Assembly: GCA_032433765.1 (NCBI GenBank)
Contig: JAVIAB010000092.1
Span: forward strand, 67,991,660 to 68,055,659
Direction of reading: 5' to 3'
Source: Megaustenia siamemsis
Taxonomy: Eukaryota; Mollusca; Gastropoda; Stylommatophora; Ariophantidae
Length of the DNA stretch: 64,000 nt
This document shows, in pieces, positions 21,181 through 32,419 of this stretch; within the stretch, counting starts at the first letter, position 1, and every line of letters begins with the position of its first letter. The notes beneath the pieces are model-generated. The model worked only from the letters and a program-made list of their open reading frames with translations. It ran no database searches and was not told the origin of the DNA. Both the position numbers and the translations under genes were made by a program.

Positions 21181-22526
21181 TTGGGTAGGGTCTGGGTCAG
21201 CTCTGTTGCTCGCCGATCCCACCACAGAGTCAGCTGCGAGTGCGAGTTACTTCTGCTGTATGTAGGCGTCTTAGCCCAATTTGCTATATGTAACGAAAAT
21301 AGAGGTCAGAGAATTGTTATTATGTGGGGGAGGTGGGATATGGCGTATAACCTACGACATTACCTGTCGAATATGTCGTTGATCATTGAAATATATATGG
21401 ACTCTAATGCTATGTTTCCAATATGACTTGAGGCGTGAAGGTAACCCTGACATTCTTTACTTTATTGCACATTCAACATATTGCAGAGATAATTATAACA
21501 ATTACTAACATGGTCGTTGATGATTATGTCCATCAATAATATTGCCTTTTCATGGTTACTTTTTACTGCCGTTGCCAGAAATGCGACTCCTTACTCTTAC
21601 GCGACTTTTCTTTATGGTGAAAGAACCAAAATGTTTTCACAAAAACCGGCACTTGTTTGTTGCAAAAACGTAGAATAATTACAATGAGTAATTTCTCTTT
21701 TTTCCTTCCTCATTTGCATGTCAGCGTTAAGTGCCTAGAGTAGATATAATCTTCAGTTTTTGTTCTTCTGTTTGCATCTCCTGCTGTTATTTTTCCTTGT
21801 ATTTATATTATTCCATCAATCCATCTTTTTCGTAGTCGACCTTTGAATCTGGTATTCTAGTTAGGTTTATTACAAGTAATGACTGACATAATATTAGAAA
21901 ATGACTTAAAGTTGACAGTTTATTTTAAGACTTTTAGTATAAACAACTTTTTCTCTATAAAATACTAATTTACAGCTAAATTTAATCCAATGTAACCAAG
22001 AAGAAACAATCGGAGGGTTCGCAGAGAGTGTTTCATCAATTGTAGCAAAACAACACAGACATGGAGAAATCTTAGAGAATTCGTTAAACGCAGTAGAATA
22101 AATGCGCACCCTTGAACGGTTCGTTTGCTACACGCTCTGGATGCGTGCTACTAAGTCTGATATTGCCAATTGTGTGATATGTAACCAACCATGTAAACCT
22201 GGCACATATTTATGTGGGCTAGGTATGAATGGTATAGGACGAGTCACGCACACAATACTACGCTACACCAGTGCGGGTTGTGTTTTCTGAACTACATTCC
22301 ATACAATTGAAACCTCACAAATGTGTATTTGTGAATCTCTTCCAGATCAAAGACTGTTTATCAATTCTGCATTTGACTCTTTTCAGCAACGTGCAGTTAA
22401 TCATGGAGAACAGAGAGTAAACATCTGGTTCATTTTCTTTTCGCTTAACCAATGTTTATGCTTTCTGTGCTGAAAGTCGAGCTGTACGAATGACTCATGA
22501 CGACGTATTTTATGAGTACACTTACA
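21181..22526. other. Intergenic, nothing recognised
   Basis: AT-rich with only short frames lacking family signatures. Confidence 0.6.
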
Positions 22527-24000
22527 TTCTTCTTCTACCTTTTTAGCTCCCAGTGGAGCATAGGTCTTCAACAAACACTTACCAAGTCATTCTGTTTTTT
22601 GCCAAACTTTTAAGATCATTCCATGTCTTCCCCATCATCTTCATCTCTGCTTCTATCTGTCTTCTCCAAGAATTCCTTGGTCTTCCTCTTTGTCTTTTCC
22701 CCCGGGGATTCCAAAAAAGAGCCTGTTGTGTAATACTCTCAGTTGGCTTCCGTAGTGTGTGACGTATCCAGCGCCATCGTCTTCGCTGTATCTCTTTATC
22801 CACTGGTATTTGACTGGTACATTTCCATAATTCTATGTTAGTGATTTTGTCCTGCCATTTCCATCCTTTTATTCTGCGTAAGCATCCATTAATGAAAGTC
22901 TGTATATTCGTGATTGTCAATTTTGTTGTTCTCCATGTTTCATAGCCATATAATAGGACCGACTTAACATTTGAGTTGAAAATTTTTATTTAACCTAATT
23001 TCTTTGGATTTCCATATGTTTTCGAGAGCAATGAAAGCTCCTCTTGCTTTTGATATCCTTATTTTGGTATCATTTTCTGTTCCTGCCTCTTTGTCTATAT
23101 TACTGCCCAGATATATGTAAGATTGTACGGTCTAGTAGAGGTATTTCTCCTAGTTTTATTTGATTATTGCCAATTGTATTAATTCTCATAATGTTGGTCT
23201 TATCTCTATTAATCTTCAGTCCTAGCTGTTGTGGGTGTCCGGTTAGCGCAATCGATAGGCGGTTGGCTTACCACGGCAACAGCCGGGGTTCGTACCCTGG
23301 CGAGGACACCTGGGTTTTACTAATTCCCTAAAAATTAGTAGGAGCCGCGATAGCTCAGTGGTTAGTGAACTGGACTACTACGGACAAGGGGTAGGGTTAG
23401 ATCCCAACCGACGGCTCCGGGTTCACCCAGCCTTAAATGGGTACCGGATTTTTTCTGGGAAAGTAAAAGCAGCACGGGCGTAATACCGACCACATTACCC
23501 CAAAAATCATGTGCTGAAGGTCTGTAAAATATAGGGTCACTAACACCATATTTCCCTATACGCCACTTGGCGTGACGGGGGGTACTTTACTTTACTTTTA
23601 CCTAGCTGTTGTGATCTCTCATCATTTTATCCTGAATCTGTTGGTGGCTGTGTGATAGGAGAGCTATGTCATCAACAGTCTAAATCATCAAGTTGTTTGG
23701 TCAGTGACCACTGGATCCCATTTCTGTTCTTTTGAGTTATTTTCATAATCCAATCTATGGCCAGTAGAAAGAGAAATGGAGACAGAAGGCATCCCTACCT
23801 TACTCCTGTTCTTATTTCAAATGCTTCTGTAAGCTGCCCTTCATGCACCACACTATATTTTGTTCCTTCATACATTGGTTATTGGTTATGGAAGGCAATC
23901 CTTCATACATTGTTTTTATCAGGTTAATAAACCTATATGGGGATTCCGTAATGACTCTGCAGCTTCCAAAGCATTCTTCTGTCTAAACTATCAAATTTAC
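22527..24000 (-). mobile_element. LINE D copy, split by a composite SINE
   Basis: Minus-strand LINE in two pieces, 22527-23233 and 23601-24000. The 3' end has an AAG-type tail (22527-22540). The C-terminus reads CLRRIKGWKWQDKITN, RRRWRWIRHTLRKP and GKRQRGRPRNSWRR. The far piece holds reverse-transcriptase coding: FDSLDRRMLWKL, YSVVHEGQLTEAFEIRTGVR and GCLLSPFLFLLAIDWIMK. Frameshifts and stops are scattered through both. The two parts join at CCTAGCTGTTGTG, which is duplicated by the SINE insertion. It belongs to the RTE/Nimb-like endonuclease-type non-LTR elements; clade assignment is tentative. Confidence 0.85.
23234..23600 (+). mobile_element. Composite heterodimeric SINE (two different tRNA-like heads)
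   Basis: One inserted unit flanked by a perfect 13-bp duplication CCTAGCTGTTGTG (23221-23233 and 23601-23613). It consists of three parts. First is a tRNA-like head at 23234-23310 whose ends pair perfectly (GGTGTCC/GGACACC), with A-box-like GGTTAGCGCAATCGATAGG and B-box GGGTTCGTACCC. Second is a 30-base linker at 23311-23340 containing ACTAATT...AATTAGT, able to form a hairpin. Third is a full SINE1 at 23341-23600 with its own different head. A second, 5'-truncated copy with the same order is at 41937-42260. Confidence 0.93.
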
Positions 24001-24059
24001 ATTAAAAAACATTTACATTAGACGTGTACATTTATATTCTGTTTAAACAATTCTTTGTT

Positions 24060-24330
24060 TGACTATTGACTTTTCGACTGAATATTGTTTCACTTTCTCG
24101 TTTGTCCTTAAGAGGCTTTAAAAGGCGCAGGTTGGGTCGTGTCGTAGAGCTGAAGTACAGCGAGCTGCAATATTCGTTCCTTTCAGCCCGACATATTTGA
24201 CGGCATTATCTGGATATCGGTTTGCCTTCCCTCTTCTGTCCCGACTACCTTCACTGCAGGAGTTTGTCTTTTCTACAGCTACCACAAGTGTAGTATGATC
24301 TCAGTCAGATCTAGTTCGCTGATTTTGAAA
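24060..24330 (+). repeat. Dispersed repeat H copy
   Basis: Contains GTCCTTAAGAGGCTTTAAAAGG, TTTCAGCCCGACATATTTGACGG and CAGATCTAGTTCGCTGATTT, in the same order as the copy flanking the minisatellite at 42.55-44.42 kb. It lacks the 39-bp expansion. Confidence 0.6.
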
Positions 24331-24434
24331 CCAGCAGTCAGCTATGAGTAACTGATCACTTCCAGCTTGTGCACCATTTGGGGTCTTCGTTTCCGAAGAG
24401 AAGAGTGGTTCTTATTCAACTTTGTTCCCCCTTT

Positions 24435-24624
24435 CCCCCCCCCCCCCCCCCCCCCCCCCAATCTGTCATTGAATGCGACACCTGTGGTCTCATAGAACTG
24501 AAGACCTCACTTCCGAAGCTTCACATTGAGCATTTAAACTTTTGAAACACTTTCATCTCAGTAGATAATAGGTCCATTTTTGTTGCTCCTCGCCCCCGCC
24601 CCCGCCCCCCCCCCCCCCCCCCCC
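24435..24624. repeat. Two poly-C tracts (25 C and ~32 C-rich)
   Basis: A 25-base C run at 24435-24459 and a C-rich run with single G interruptions at 24592-24624. The G-rich complements could form quadruplexes. Exact lengths are prone to sequencing error. Confidence 0.9.
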
Positions 24625-24992
24625 AAAAAAGAGACGACACAAAGCAGACACTTAAAAAAACCAGAGAATATAAATTATGAACATCTCATAAAGGAAATTA
24701 GCTTTTTAAAATAGAAAAACATGATTTGTTAAATTCTATTTTTGAAGTCAAGGATAAATTAAATCTGACTCTTGATTTAAAATCGACAAATCTTGAAGAT
24801 TCATAAGAATCAAATTTCGACGCGGAGACGGCGACTAAAATAATGTTTGTACAAAATATATCATTCTTTAGGCCGCAACATTGGAAAGTTTTGAATAGTA
24901 GAAATTGTGTCTAGGAAAAGTGGACGACTTAGTCAGATCAACTATGAATGTGCCGGCGTTCATGGAAACAAATTTGGACACAACCAGCATTT

Positions 24993-25212
24993 AAGGAGCC
25001 AAGAGGTAGGGTTCAATCCCAACCGACGGCTTCCGGGTTCACCCAACCTTAAATGGGTACCACATTTTTTTCTGGGAAAGTAAAGTGGCACGGGCGTAAT
25101 ACCGACCACATTATCCCAAAAATCATGTGCTGAAGGTCTATAAAATGTATGGTCACTATCATCATATTCCCTATACGTCACTTGGCGTGACGGGGGCTCT
25201 TTACTTTTTTTT
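24993..25212 (+). mobile_element. SINE1 lacking its A box, 10-bp TSD
   Basis: Flanked by ACCAGCATTT at 24983-24992 and 25213-25222. The element starts GGAGCC, as a full SINE1 does, but jumps directly to AAGAGGTAGGGTTC. About 40 bases that include the A box are deleted while the B box, body and hairpin remain. Confidence 0.88.
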
Positions 25213-25222
25213 ACCAGCATTT

Positions 25223-26261
25223 TGCCCACATCATGGTTCTCATGGGGAATTAATAACTTGTCGGGCTCCAAACCAAGAGAACGTGGGATCGAATCTTGGG
25301 TACGGTCAAAAGTTTTTTTTTTTTTCTATTGGGGATGAAATAAAAACTCAGACACAAAAACCTCGCACCGACAGCACTGGACAAGTGGCCTTTATTATCG
25401 GTCCTATAAGTCTCTTCCCCACCCCCCCTCCCCCGGCAGACCCCAGTAATAGGAATGTTGCGTAAAGATACTTTTTAAGCTTCACATTCATCACAAAGCA
25501 TGATAGGTGTCCATCATTGTTTGTTTTACATTTGAAATAATTTGAGCTGCATAACACCTAACGACTTTATATTAGCAAAGACACAGGTACAAATTAATAT
25601 CCGATTCAAGAACTAAAGATTAAAATAAAACAAAAAGTGATAGAACCGACGATATCAGTAAAAGAGTAGATAATGCATCATTTATTAGCTGCAACCAGAA
25701 ATAGCCAATTAAATAGGTTGGACGTTTTATAGGTTACCAACAAATATCATTGCGCAATAAATGTAGTATTATGGTGTAGCAAACGAAATAGAGAAATAAG
25801 TACTCCCCAAAAAGGTTTATTAGCGAAATAGCAAATGTCACCCAAACTATTTGTATAGAGCAAAGCTGCACCAAGAACAGTTCATTGTTACTGCGACGCT
25901 GAGCGGCACGAATGGAATAGGGGGGCAGTGAGATTTAGAGGGAGTGGTTGGAATGAAGTGAAGAGGATATCGCAAGGGATACGTGGGTGATACCACAAGT
26001 TATGAACGTGTCACCAATTGGATTGGAATAGCCTGAACAATTGAAGTCCCACTCATTTCTAAGATTCAGTGCACATTTGAGCACCATGCACGAGACAAAA
26101 AAAGACAAAACATTTACTTTCTACAGTGAAAGGCAACAGAGATGCAGTCAGCAAAGTGTGACAGCAAGTGGACAACAAAACAACAGTGTTGATGTCTTCC
26201 AATGGAAGCAGACATAGGCATCCGCTTTATTAATTGTGTGGTCTGTCCTTGGTTATTTTAT
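25223..26261. other. Unassigned; weak tRNA-like B box near 25286
   Basis: A stretch around 25262-25305 reads like a tRNA-like head (GGGATCGAATCTTGGG) followed by a T run, perhaps an old SINE. Otherwise I recognise nothing. Confidence 0.4.
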
Positions 26262-26570
26262 ACTTCTCTCCAATTTGTGGTCGACAGTAAGCTGGATCTG
26301 ATATAGTTTAGTTTAGTCGACGGATCATCCTCACTGCACATCGGACTCGTCCATAAATGCTCAGATCTCCTCCGCAATATATCCTTCGGAGACTGGCGAC
26401 AGTGTTGAGTTGCCAGTCTTCTGTCCCTCTCACGCTTATTTCTTACTTCTCCGGTTCTGATGTTCGTAGATTCATGATTATTCTTTGAATCATTAGCTCG
26501 CCTTGACTCCCGTGGGGCATTCAAAATATCATCCCAGTCTATTGCACATCCACACTCCACGGCAGCTTGT
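26262..26570 (-). pseudogene. RNase H-linked C-terminal fragment, copy 1
   Basis: Minus-strand frame CGCAIDWDDILNAPRESRRA, followed by NNHEST and DILRRRSEHLWTSPMCSEDD. It matches, domain for domain, the second fragment at 26820-27340 (AMDRADLINALRDVGKAQDF, DNHEST, TLRALLRRDLSTYGHVRS). The linkage of that copy to RNase H-like coding suggests it comes from the 3' end of a retroelement or a repeated RNase H gene. The full frame is open for 100 codons here but has no start-context or domain support of its own. Confidence 0.55.
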
Positions 26571-26819
26571 TCTGTGTCCTATAAAACAAGGAACAGTATA
26601 GAGAATATAGCACACACGTTTAGCATACTAGTCAGGTTAATGAGTAAATATGCACATTTCCCTTCCAGCTGCCGATCACTTTGTCTAGCGATGGTGGGCC
26701 GTGAATAATTCTAAATTATTGTTTTTGAGCTGACAATGTAGATACTAAGGTTATGAAATCAAGAGGGGCTTCCCCGTCTTCTACGTTTACTCTACGCCTA
26801 CTCCTCCTCATCGTCCACC

Positions 26820-27440
26820 CATAAATATGGACGTTATTGAGTTATTTGCGGGTCATCATCATTGCACTCCGAACATGTCCATAGGTACTCAGATCCCTCC
26901 TCAGCAATGCCCGCAGTGTCCAGGGACAGACAACTCCAGTTCTGTGTTGGTTGATAAGTCTTCTTATACGCCCACTAAGTTTCTCGTTATTGAATGTGCA
27001 AATCTTAACTCCCATCTCTTTCATCTGAAGGAGTCACGTGGACTCATGGTTGTCGAAGTCCTGTGCTTTTCCCACATCTCGGAGGGCATTGATGAGGTCA
27101 GCCCGATCCATTGCTTGACCGTCTTCAACGACAGCACAACTAGACAATCTGTCCGCTTTTTCATTTCCCCGCATGTCCAGTGACGTAGACAAAGATGACC
27201 CTACGTATTTTTGACTTCTACAACGACTCTGTCAATTGCATTCGTACAGAGTCCGCCTCCAGTTTTTTTAATAGTGCGAATCACTCAGTATGCAGGCGTG
27301 GGTGTTGTCTTGTGACTCTTGTGGACGTAATTTACTTTGTAGGGGGTTTGCAAAAGGCGGCGTTATCTGTGGCTTTTGCTGTAGCACAGTTCTCTTCGGC
27401 ACGGCAAATTTGGTGCCGAGTTGTGTTCTTTAAATCCAAT
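26820..27440 (-). pseudogene. RNase H-like fragment, copy 2
   Basis: Reading the minus strand, a broken RNase H pattern appears. A strand with ACILSDSHY (compare the ILSDS motif carrying a catalytic aspartate) comes first, followed by RGNEKADRLSS, the typical GNExADxLA motif with another catalytic aspartate. A C-terminal domain with AMDRADLINALRDVG and INQHRTGVVCPWTLRALL follows. Stops and frameshifts disrupt it. Non-LTR and LTR retroelements and related repeated genes carry such type-1 RNase H domains; the source is not resolved. Confidence 0.6.
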
Positions 27441-27981
27441 ACCTGATCAGGCAGTTGTTTTTTTTTCTATTTAGAGGGTCACCACGGTAGGTAAAAGCGT
27501 GTCATCAGTTCTAGTGTACAGATCCTGACGTCAGCTATGTGAGCTATGAGTAACCAACTACTTTCAGTCCACCCCTGTCAGAAGCCAGTCTAGGGAAGTT
27601 TGGGAATATACAATTGGAACAAAAAAAGTGATGACGATGATATAGTTGGTGATTTAATGGAGTCATGGGAGACGAAGTAGAGGAGAGAAGGGACTGCGCG
27701 GGTTGGCCTGGTCGTTATCCAATCAGATAAGTGAGAGTTCCATTACCAATTTGTTTTCTATCGGGGGTGAATAAACTGACGTTAACGCCAATTAGTCATT
27801 TGCTTTGGAGCATGCGGCCTCAGTAGCTACCAGGAAATTGGAATTAGATTTTTTAATGTAGACGACGAGGACAAAACGTTAAATTAAAAGATATCGTGGA
27901 GATTTGAGGTTTAAAATGTGATGGCTATGTGTGCGTGCGCGCATGTAAATATGAATGCATGTGTATGTGAGGAAGAAAGAA

Positions 27982-28018
<37 letters not shown>

Positions 28019-28030
28019 AGAAAAAAAATG
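27441..28030. other. Unassigned; GA microsatellite at 27971-28018
   Basis: Short similarity to repeat H near 27500-27600 (CAGTTCTAGTGTACAGATCC, GTCAGCTATGTGAGC). The GA tract is clear; nothing else is recognised. Confidence 0.5.
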
Positions 28031-28042
28031 AAAAGTTGGGTA

Positions 28043-28097
28043 TAAAATAGTACCCCCGTCACGCCAAGTGGCGTATATGGAATATGGTGTTAATGAC
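28043..28097 (-). mobile_element. SINE1, 3' part, split by LINE A
   Basis: Carries the 3' hairpin CGCCAAGTGGCG region and reads into GTGTTAATGAC, where LINE A interrupts it. The remainder resumes at 29612. The SINE's own duplication AAAGTTGGGTA is at 28032-28042 and 29809-29819, proving that the two halves are one insertion. Confidence 0.93.
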
Positions 28098-29611
28098 TCT
28101 CTCTTTCTCTCTCTGTCATTGAGTAATTTTGTTATGACTTGTACTCCCAACTCTCCTAATGCATTTATCTCTTCGATATAACAATCGAAGAGATAACTGC
28201 ATTAGGAGAGTTGGTAGTACAAGTCATAACAAAATTACTCAATGACATATATAACACTGGACACATACCTGAAGATCTACTAAAATCTATCTTTGTAGCC
28301 ATACCGAAGAAGTAGGCGCCACTGATTGTGAAGACCATCGCACTATTAGTCTCATGAGCCATATGACTAAAATATTACTAAGAATAATCATGAGACGTGT
28401 AAGGAACAAAATAAAACCAGAAATAAGTGAGGAACAATGTGGATTTGTGGAAGGAAAGGGCACCAATAACGCAATATACATCTTAAGGACATTGATAGAA
28501 AGATCTATAGAGGTAAAGAAGATCTATATATGTGCTTTATAGACTACACGAAAGCATTTGACAAAGTAAAGCATGTGGAAATAATCAATATGCTGGAGAA
28601 ATTAAACATTGATGGCAAGGATATGCGAATCATAAAAAATATGTACTGGCAACAAACAGCAGCTATACGAATTAACAACCAAACAGGACAATTCCAATAT
28701 ATAAAACAAGGAGTCAGACAATGCTGTGTTCTGTCGCCTGATTTCTTTTCACTTTACAGCGAATATATTATGAGATCAATAGTAGACAAAAAAGGAATTG
28801 ATGTCAACGGTCACAACATAAATAATTTGCTATATGCGGACGACACAGTCTTAGTGGCAGAGACAGAGAACGAACTACAAGAAATGATAGACATAATAGT
28901 AGAAGAAAGCAACAAGAAAGGTCTCAGTCTGAATAGTAAGAAAACAGAAGTAATGGTTATATCGAAGAAACAATCATCACCGGCATGCAGCATAAAAATA
29001 AACGAGACAAATCTAAAACAAGTGCAACGTTTCAAATACTTGGGCACAATAATTACATCAGATGGGAGATGCACCACAGAAATAAAAAGCAGAATAGTTC
29101 AGGCCAAAATAGCATTTAAGAAAATGAAAAATATCTTATGCAACAAATCTATGTCAATAAAAATGAGAAAGAGAGTTCATCGGTGCTATATAGATCCAAT
29201 TCTGACCTATGGAAGCGAATCATGGACAGTAGACAAACAAATGAAAAGACGGTTAGAGGCCACAGAGATGGGATTTCTCAGAAGAATGTTGAAAGTTCCC
29301 TGGACAGATAAAAAGACCAATGAGGAAGTTCTCAAAGAAGCCAACACAAAAAGGGAGCTCTTAAAAAACATCAGAAAGAAGCAATCAAAATTTTTCGGCC
29401 ACATCATGAGAAGAGGAAAGTTGGAATACTTGGTTACAACTGGCAAAATAAAAGGAAAGAGAGATCGCGGACGACAAAGAGAGAAAATACTGGATAGCTT
29501 GGTGTCATGGCATGGAAAACAGTCAACAACAGAACTGATACGATGCACTGTAGATAGAAGATTGTGGAGGGACATGATCGCCTACGCCAACTGGCAGGAT
29601 ACATGATGATG
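28098..29611 (+). mobile_element. LINE A, RTE-like, best copy, 5' truncated
   Basis: Non-LTR retrotransposon fragment. After a CT stretch and a 63-bp fold-back (28115-28246) it encodes the reverse-transcriptase fingers MTKILLRIIMRRVRNKIKPE and EEQCGFVEGKGTNNAIY, with two frameshifts (near 28310 and 28530). A 358-codon open frame (28530-29606) follows with FIDYTKAFDKV, GVRQCCVLSPDFFSLY, the catalytic LLYADDTVLVAE, KYLGTIITSDG, and C-terminal FGHIMRRGKLEYL and GKRDRGRQREK. The endonuclease domain is absent. It ends in (ATG)n and is flanked by a short duplication ATGAC (28093-28097, 29612-29616) within a SINE. Cysteine replaces the usual glycine in the QGC segment (QCC). Confidence 0.93.
28115..28246. 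repeat. 63-bp fold-back at the LINE A 5' end
   Basis: Left arm 28115-28177 and right arm 28184-28246 are reverse complements with only two mismatches, separated by the six bases ATAACA. The right arm is genuine LINE A coding; the left arm is its inverted copy, made at or after insertion. Confidence 0.96.
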
Positions 29612-29808
29612 ATGACCATAAATTTTACAGACCTTCGGCACATGAATTTTGGAGTAATGTGGTCGGTATTACGCCCGTGCCGCTTTACTTCCCAGAAAAA
29701 AATCCGGTACCCATTAAAGGCTGGGTGAAACGGAAGCCGTCGGTTGGGATCGAACCCTACCTCTTGCCCTTTGCAGTCCAGTCCACTAACCACTGAGCTA
29801 TCGCGGCT
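29612..29808 (-). mobile_element. SINE1, 5' part, split by LINE A
   Basis: Continues the SINE interrupted at 28097: body, B box (GGGATCGAACCC on plus) and A-box end CTATCGCGGCT. It is followed by the SINE's duplicated target AAAGTTGGGTA at 29809. Confidence 0.93.
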
Positions 29809-29819
29809 AAAGTTGGGTA

Positions 29820-32039
29820 AGCAGTCTGATAAAGTTTGAAAACTGTTATTTAGCGCGCCTTTAATATTTAAAATAAAAAAAAAACGTCTGAACAAGTTAG
29901 GAGTGACTCAGTAGTAGTCTACCCGCTTCATATATCTTGTGTGTTGTGCATGCCTTATCGTTCATATCTGAATCTCCCGCCTGCAGCAGCGAATATTAGG
30001 CTGGTCTATAACAGTGAGCTTCACTATATTCACTAGCGGCAGTCACAAAACATGGGACTGACCCACGCAAGAAGAGGCAGATGACAAAACATGGCCGGAA
30101 CAAATACATTAGTCACAGTTATTCTATACATTATACATCTAATGAATCACCGAACTTGCCATTCTGTTTAGCACGTGTTCAAGGTTTGGCAAATAGTTTG
30201 TTACTTGTGCAGTGACTTTACAATGCCTTTCACGATATCTGAAACACGTTCTGACCGCTTCTTGAGGGGGCAGGCGAGTACGGAAAGTGTGTGTACTAAC
30301 TTAATAAACGTGTCTTTGTTATCTAAAATGTGTTGAAATTTTTTGTAATTATCATAGCTGTGGGTAAACAATGATTGTAACTGTTATATTTATAACGTTC
30401 ATAATCTGAGTTGGAGTGTACTGGGCAGGGATCTTATCACTTTCTCAGCAAGTCAAACAAACAAAAGCACTCGTCATGCCTTGTTGTCAATTGGTTTTAA
30501 TACTAGCAGTTTAAGTAGCCACCCACACATTTATACGTGATGTCGCCAGCATCACGCCAAGCCGCTCAACTTTTCATATAATCTTTGGTATTCATGGTCA
30601 GAGACTTCATGGACCACGAAACCTTGACAATCACAAAAAATCTGCCACATTTTGAGAGTGATTGCAATAACCATTTTGTCAGCACGACTGCCACAAGAGC
30701 AAATTCAGAACAAAACTTGAATATGGAGATGTAAATTAAGACAGATTAATATATAAAAGTGTTACACAAACTTCTTGATAGAAACAGTCTATGTTTGCGG
30801 GCTTGCATCCAAGCGTGTGAACACGCTATAGAGTTATTATTGACTGTTCACTAATAACCTATAACGAATATTAACATTTAGTTAACGCTAGGGAGGTAGC
30901 GTCGAAGAATACAATACTGCAACATTTTGAACAAGAATTATTTAGTACTTCTTTACTGTTGTTGCTTGTGAATATATTTGTTAGCTTTGATTTAATGTTC
31001 CATGTAGAAGTTTTGTTTTATTTTTTTTTGCCGGGACACCAAAAATGTCCTGTTGTGTTACAATGTTCAATTGTTTTCATGGATCTAAAAATAATTCAAC
31101 ACTTATGTTATAATTATTATTATTTATTATTTTTTGTTTACGGAAATCACTTTTTATCCTGCTCGCATTGAGAGCGAATAAACTATTTATTTCAACGCCT
31201 TGCTCTCAATTGCTTTTCATTGTTTACTAGTTCTATATTTATAAAGTCCAGGATAGTTGATTTATGATTAGTGCAATAATTGGCATAATTTGTATATGAC
31301 GCAATTATGAAAAAATAAAAAGATATATATTTTCACGAATGTATTTTTCTATTAACAGAACAGGTATAACTGAATAATTTAGGACAGAACTGAAGTTCCA
31401 CAGCATGAGTTAAAAGTATCAATAATTTTAGTTCCTGAAACTCCCTTCTTCACAACGATCGTTTTATTTATCCATAGACATACTTTGACGTCATGCTTTC
31501 AATATACATGTATATGTTTATAATCTGAGAACCTTTGCTTCATCGATTGCCGTTCCTCGGTTAACTGGTAGTCCTTTGTGTGAATATGTCCCCACAGTTA
31601 TTATTTAATACCCATATCTAAATGGGTATTGAAATCCACTACGCATGTACCTTTTATAGAGAAAGATAAGTTAACGGTGGAAAGGTTTAAAAGCCTTTTA
31701 AAAATGCACACGTATGTAAATAACCGTTACAGTACTACTGTGACGCTAGAAATTATCAGCAAAGAAAAAAAAACATGAACAAAAGTTGTTCATTTTATCG
31801 AACCAATACTTGGAGGTCGATTTGTACTAATTTGATGAGAGATGACGGAAAATCCAAATCCAGCAGATCAAATGTTTCGCCTCTAACTTCCCCCACATGT
31901 AAAAGGAATTTTCTGTCTCCATTCCCGTATACTGATCTCAGTAGTCCTATTGTTTATGCTCCATTGCTCGTTAAGTTCAATAGCCATTATGAAAACCTCG
32001 GATATTTCAGTAATTGCTTGCATCTCTCATGTCTTATTT
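29820..32039. other. Intergenic, nothing recognised
   Basis: About 2.2 kb of AT-rich sequence without repeats shared elsewhere in the window and without credible coding frames. Confidence 0.6.
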
Positions 32040-32285
32040 TTCTTCATTTCATAACCCCGTTCGCCGTAGTGCACTACTGACAGGCTTCATTAACATTCTC
32101 CATTGATTTCTATGTTCAGTCATTCTTTGAGACTCTGCGAAGCTGAGACCTGTCCATTCTTTGATGTTATGTACCCATCACGTTCATCCTCCTTTCATGG
32201 TTATTTACAGAACGGCCTTTCCTTGCCAGATGACCAGGACACATGGACAAACCATTTCATTTTGAGCCTTTCTCACAATAGTCAA
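32040..32285 (-). mobile_element. LINE C-terminal fragment, minus strand
   Basis: Minus-strand coding scrap GHLARKGRSVNNHERRMNV, then RSQLRRVSKND, typical of the GHV...GRPRRRW and dLRRVSkDR tail of RTE-type polyproteins. Frames are broken. Confidence 0.55.
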
Positions 32286-32419
32286 GGATGAGCTTGTCAA
32301 ATCATTGGACACCTATCATCAACATTGTCCAACAAGGAAATAACTCTGTAGGCAAAACGGACACTCTACAACACAATCTTCATCCCAACGTTGTTTTACC
32401 AATGCCATTCCTGGACTCT

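Noticed and set aside
23234..23310. Functional tRNA gene
   Set aside because: The acceptor-like stem pairs well, but the T-stem has a mismatch and the unit lies inside a single retroposed insertion.
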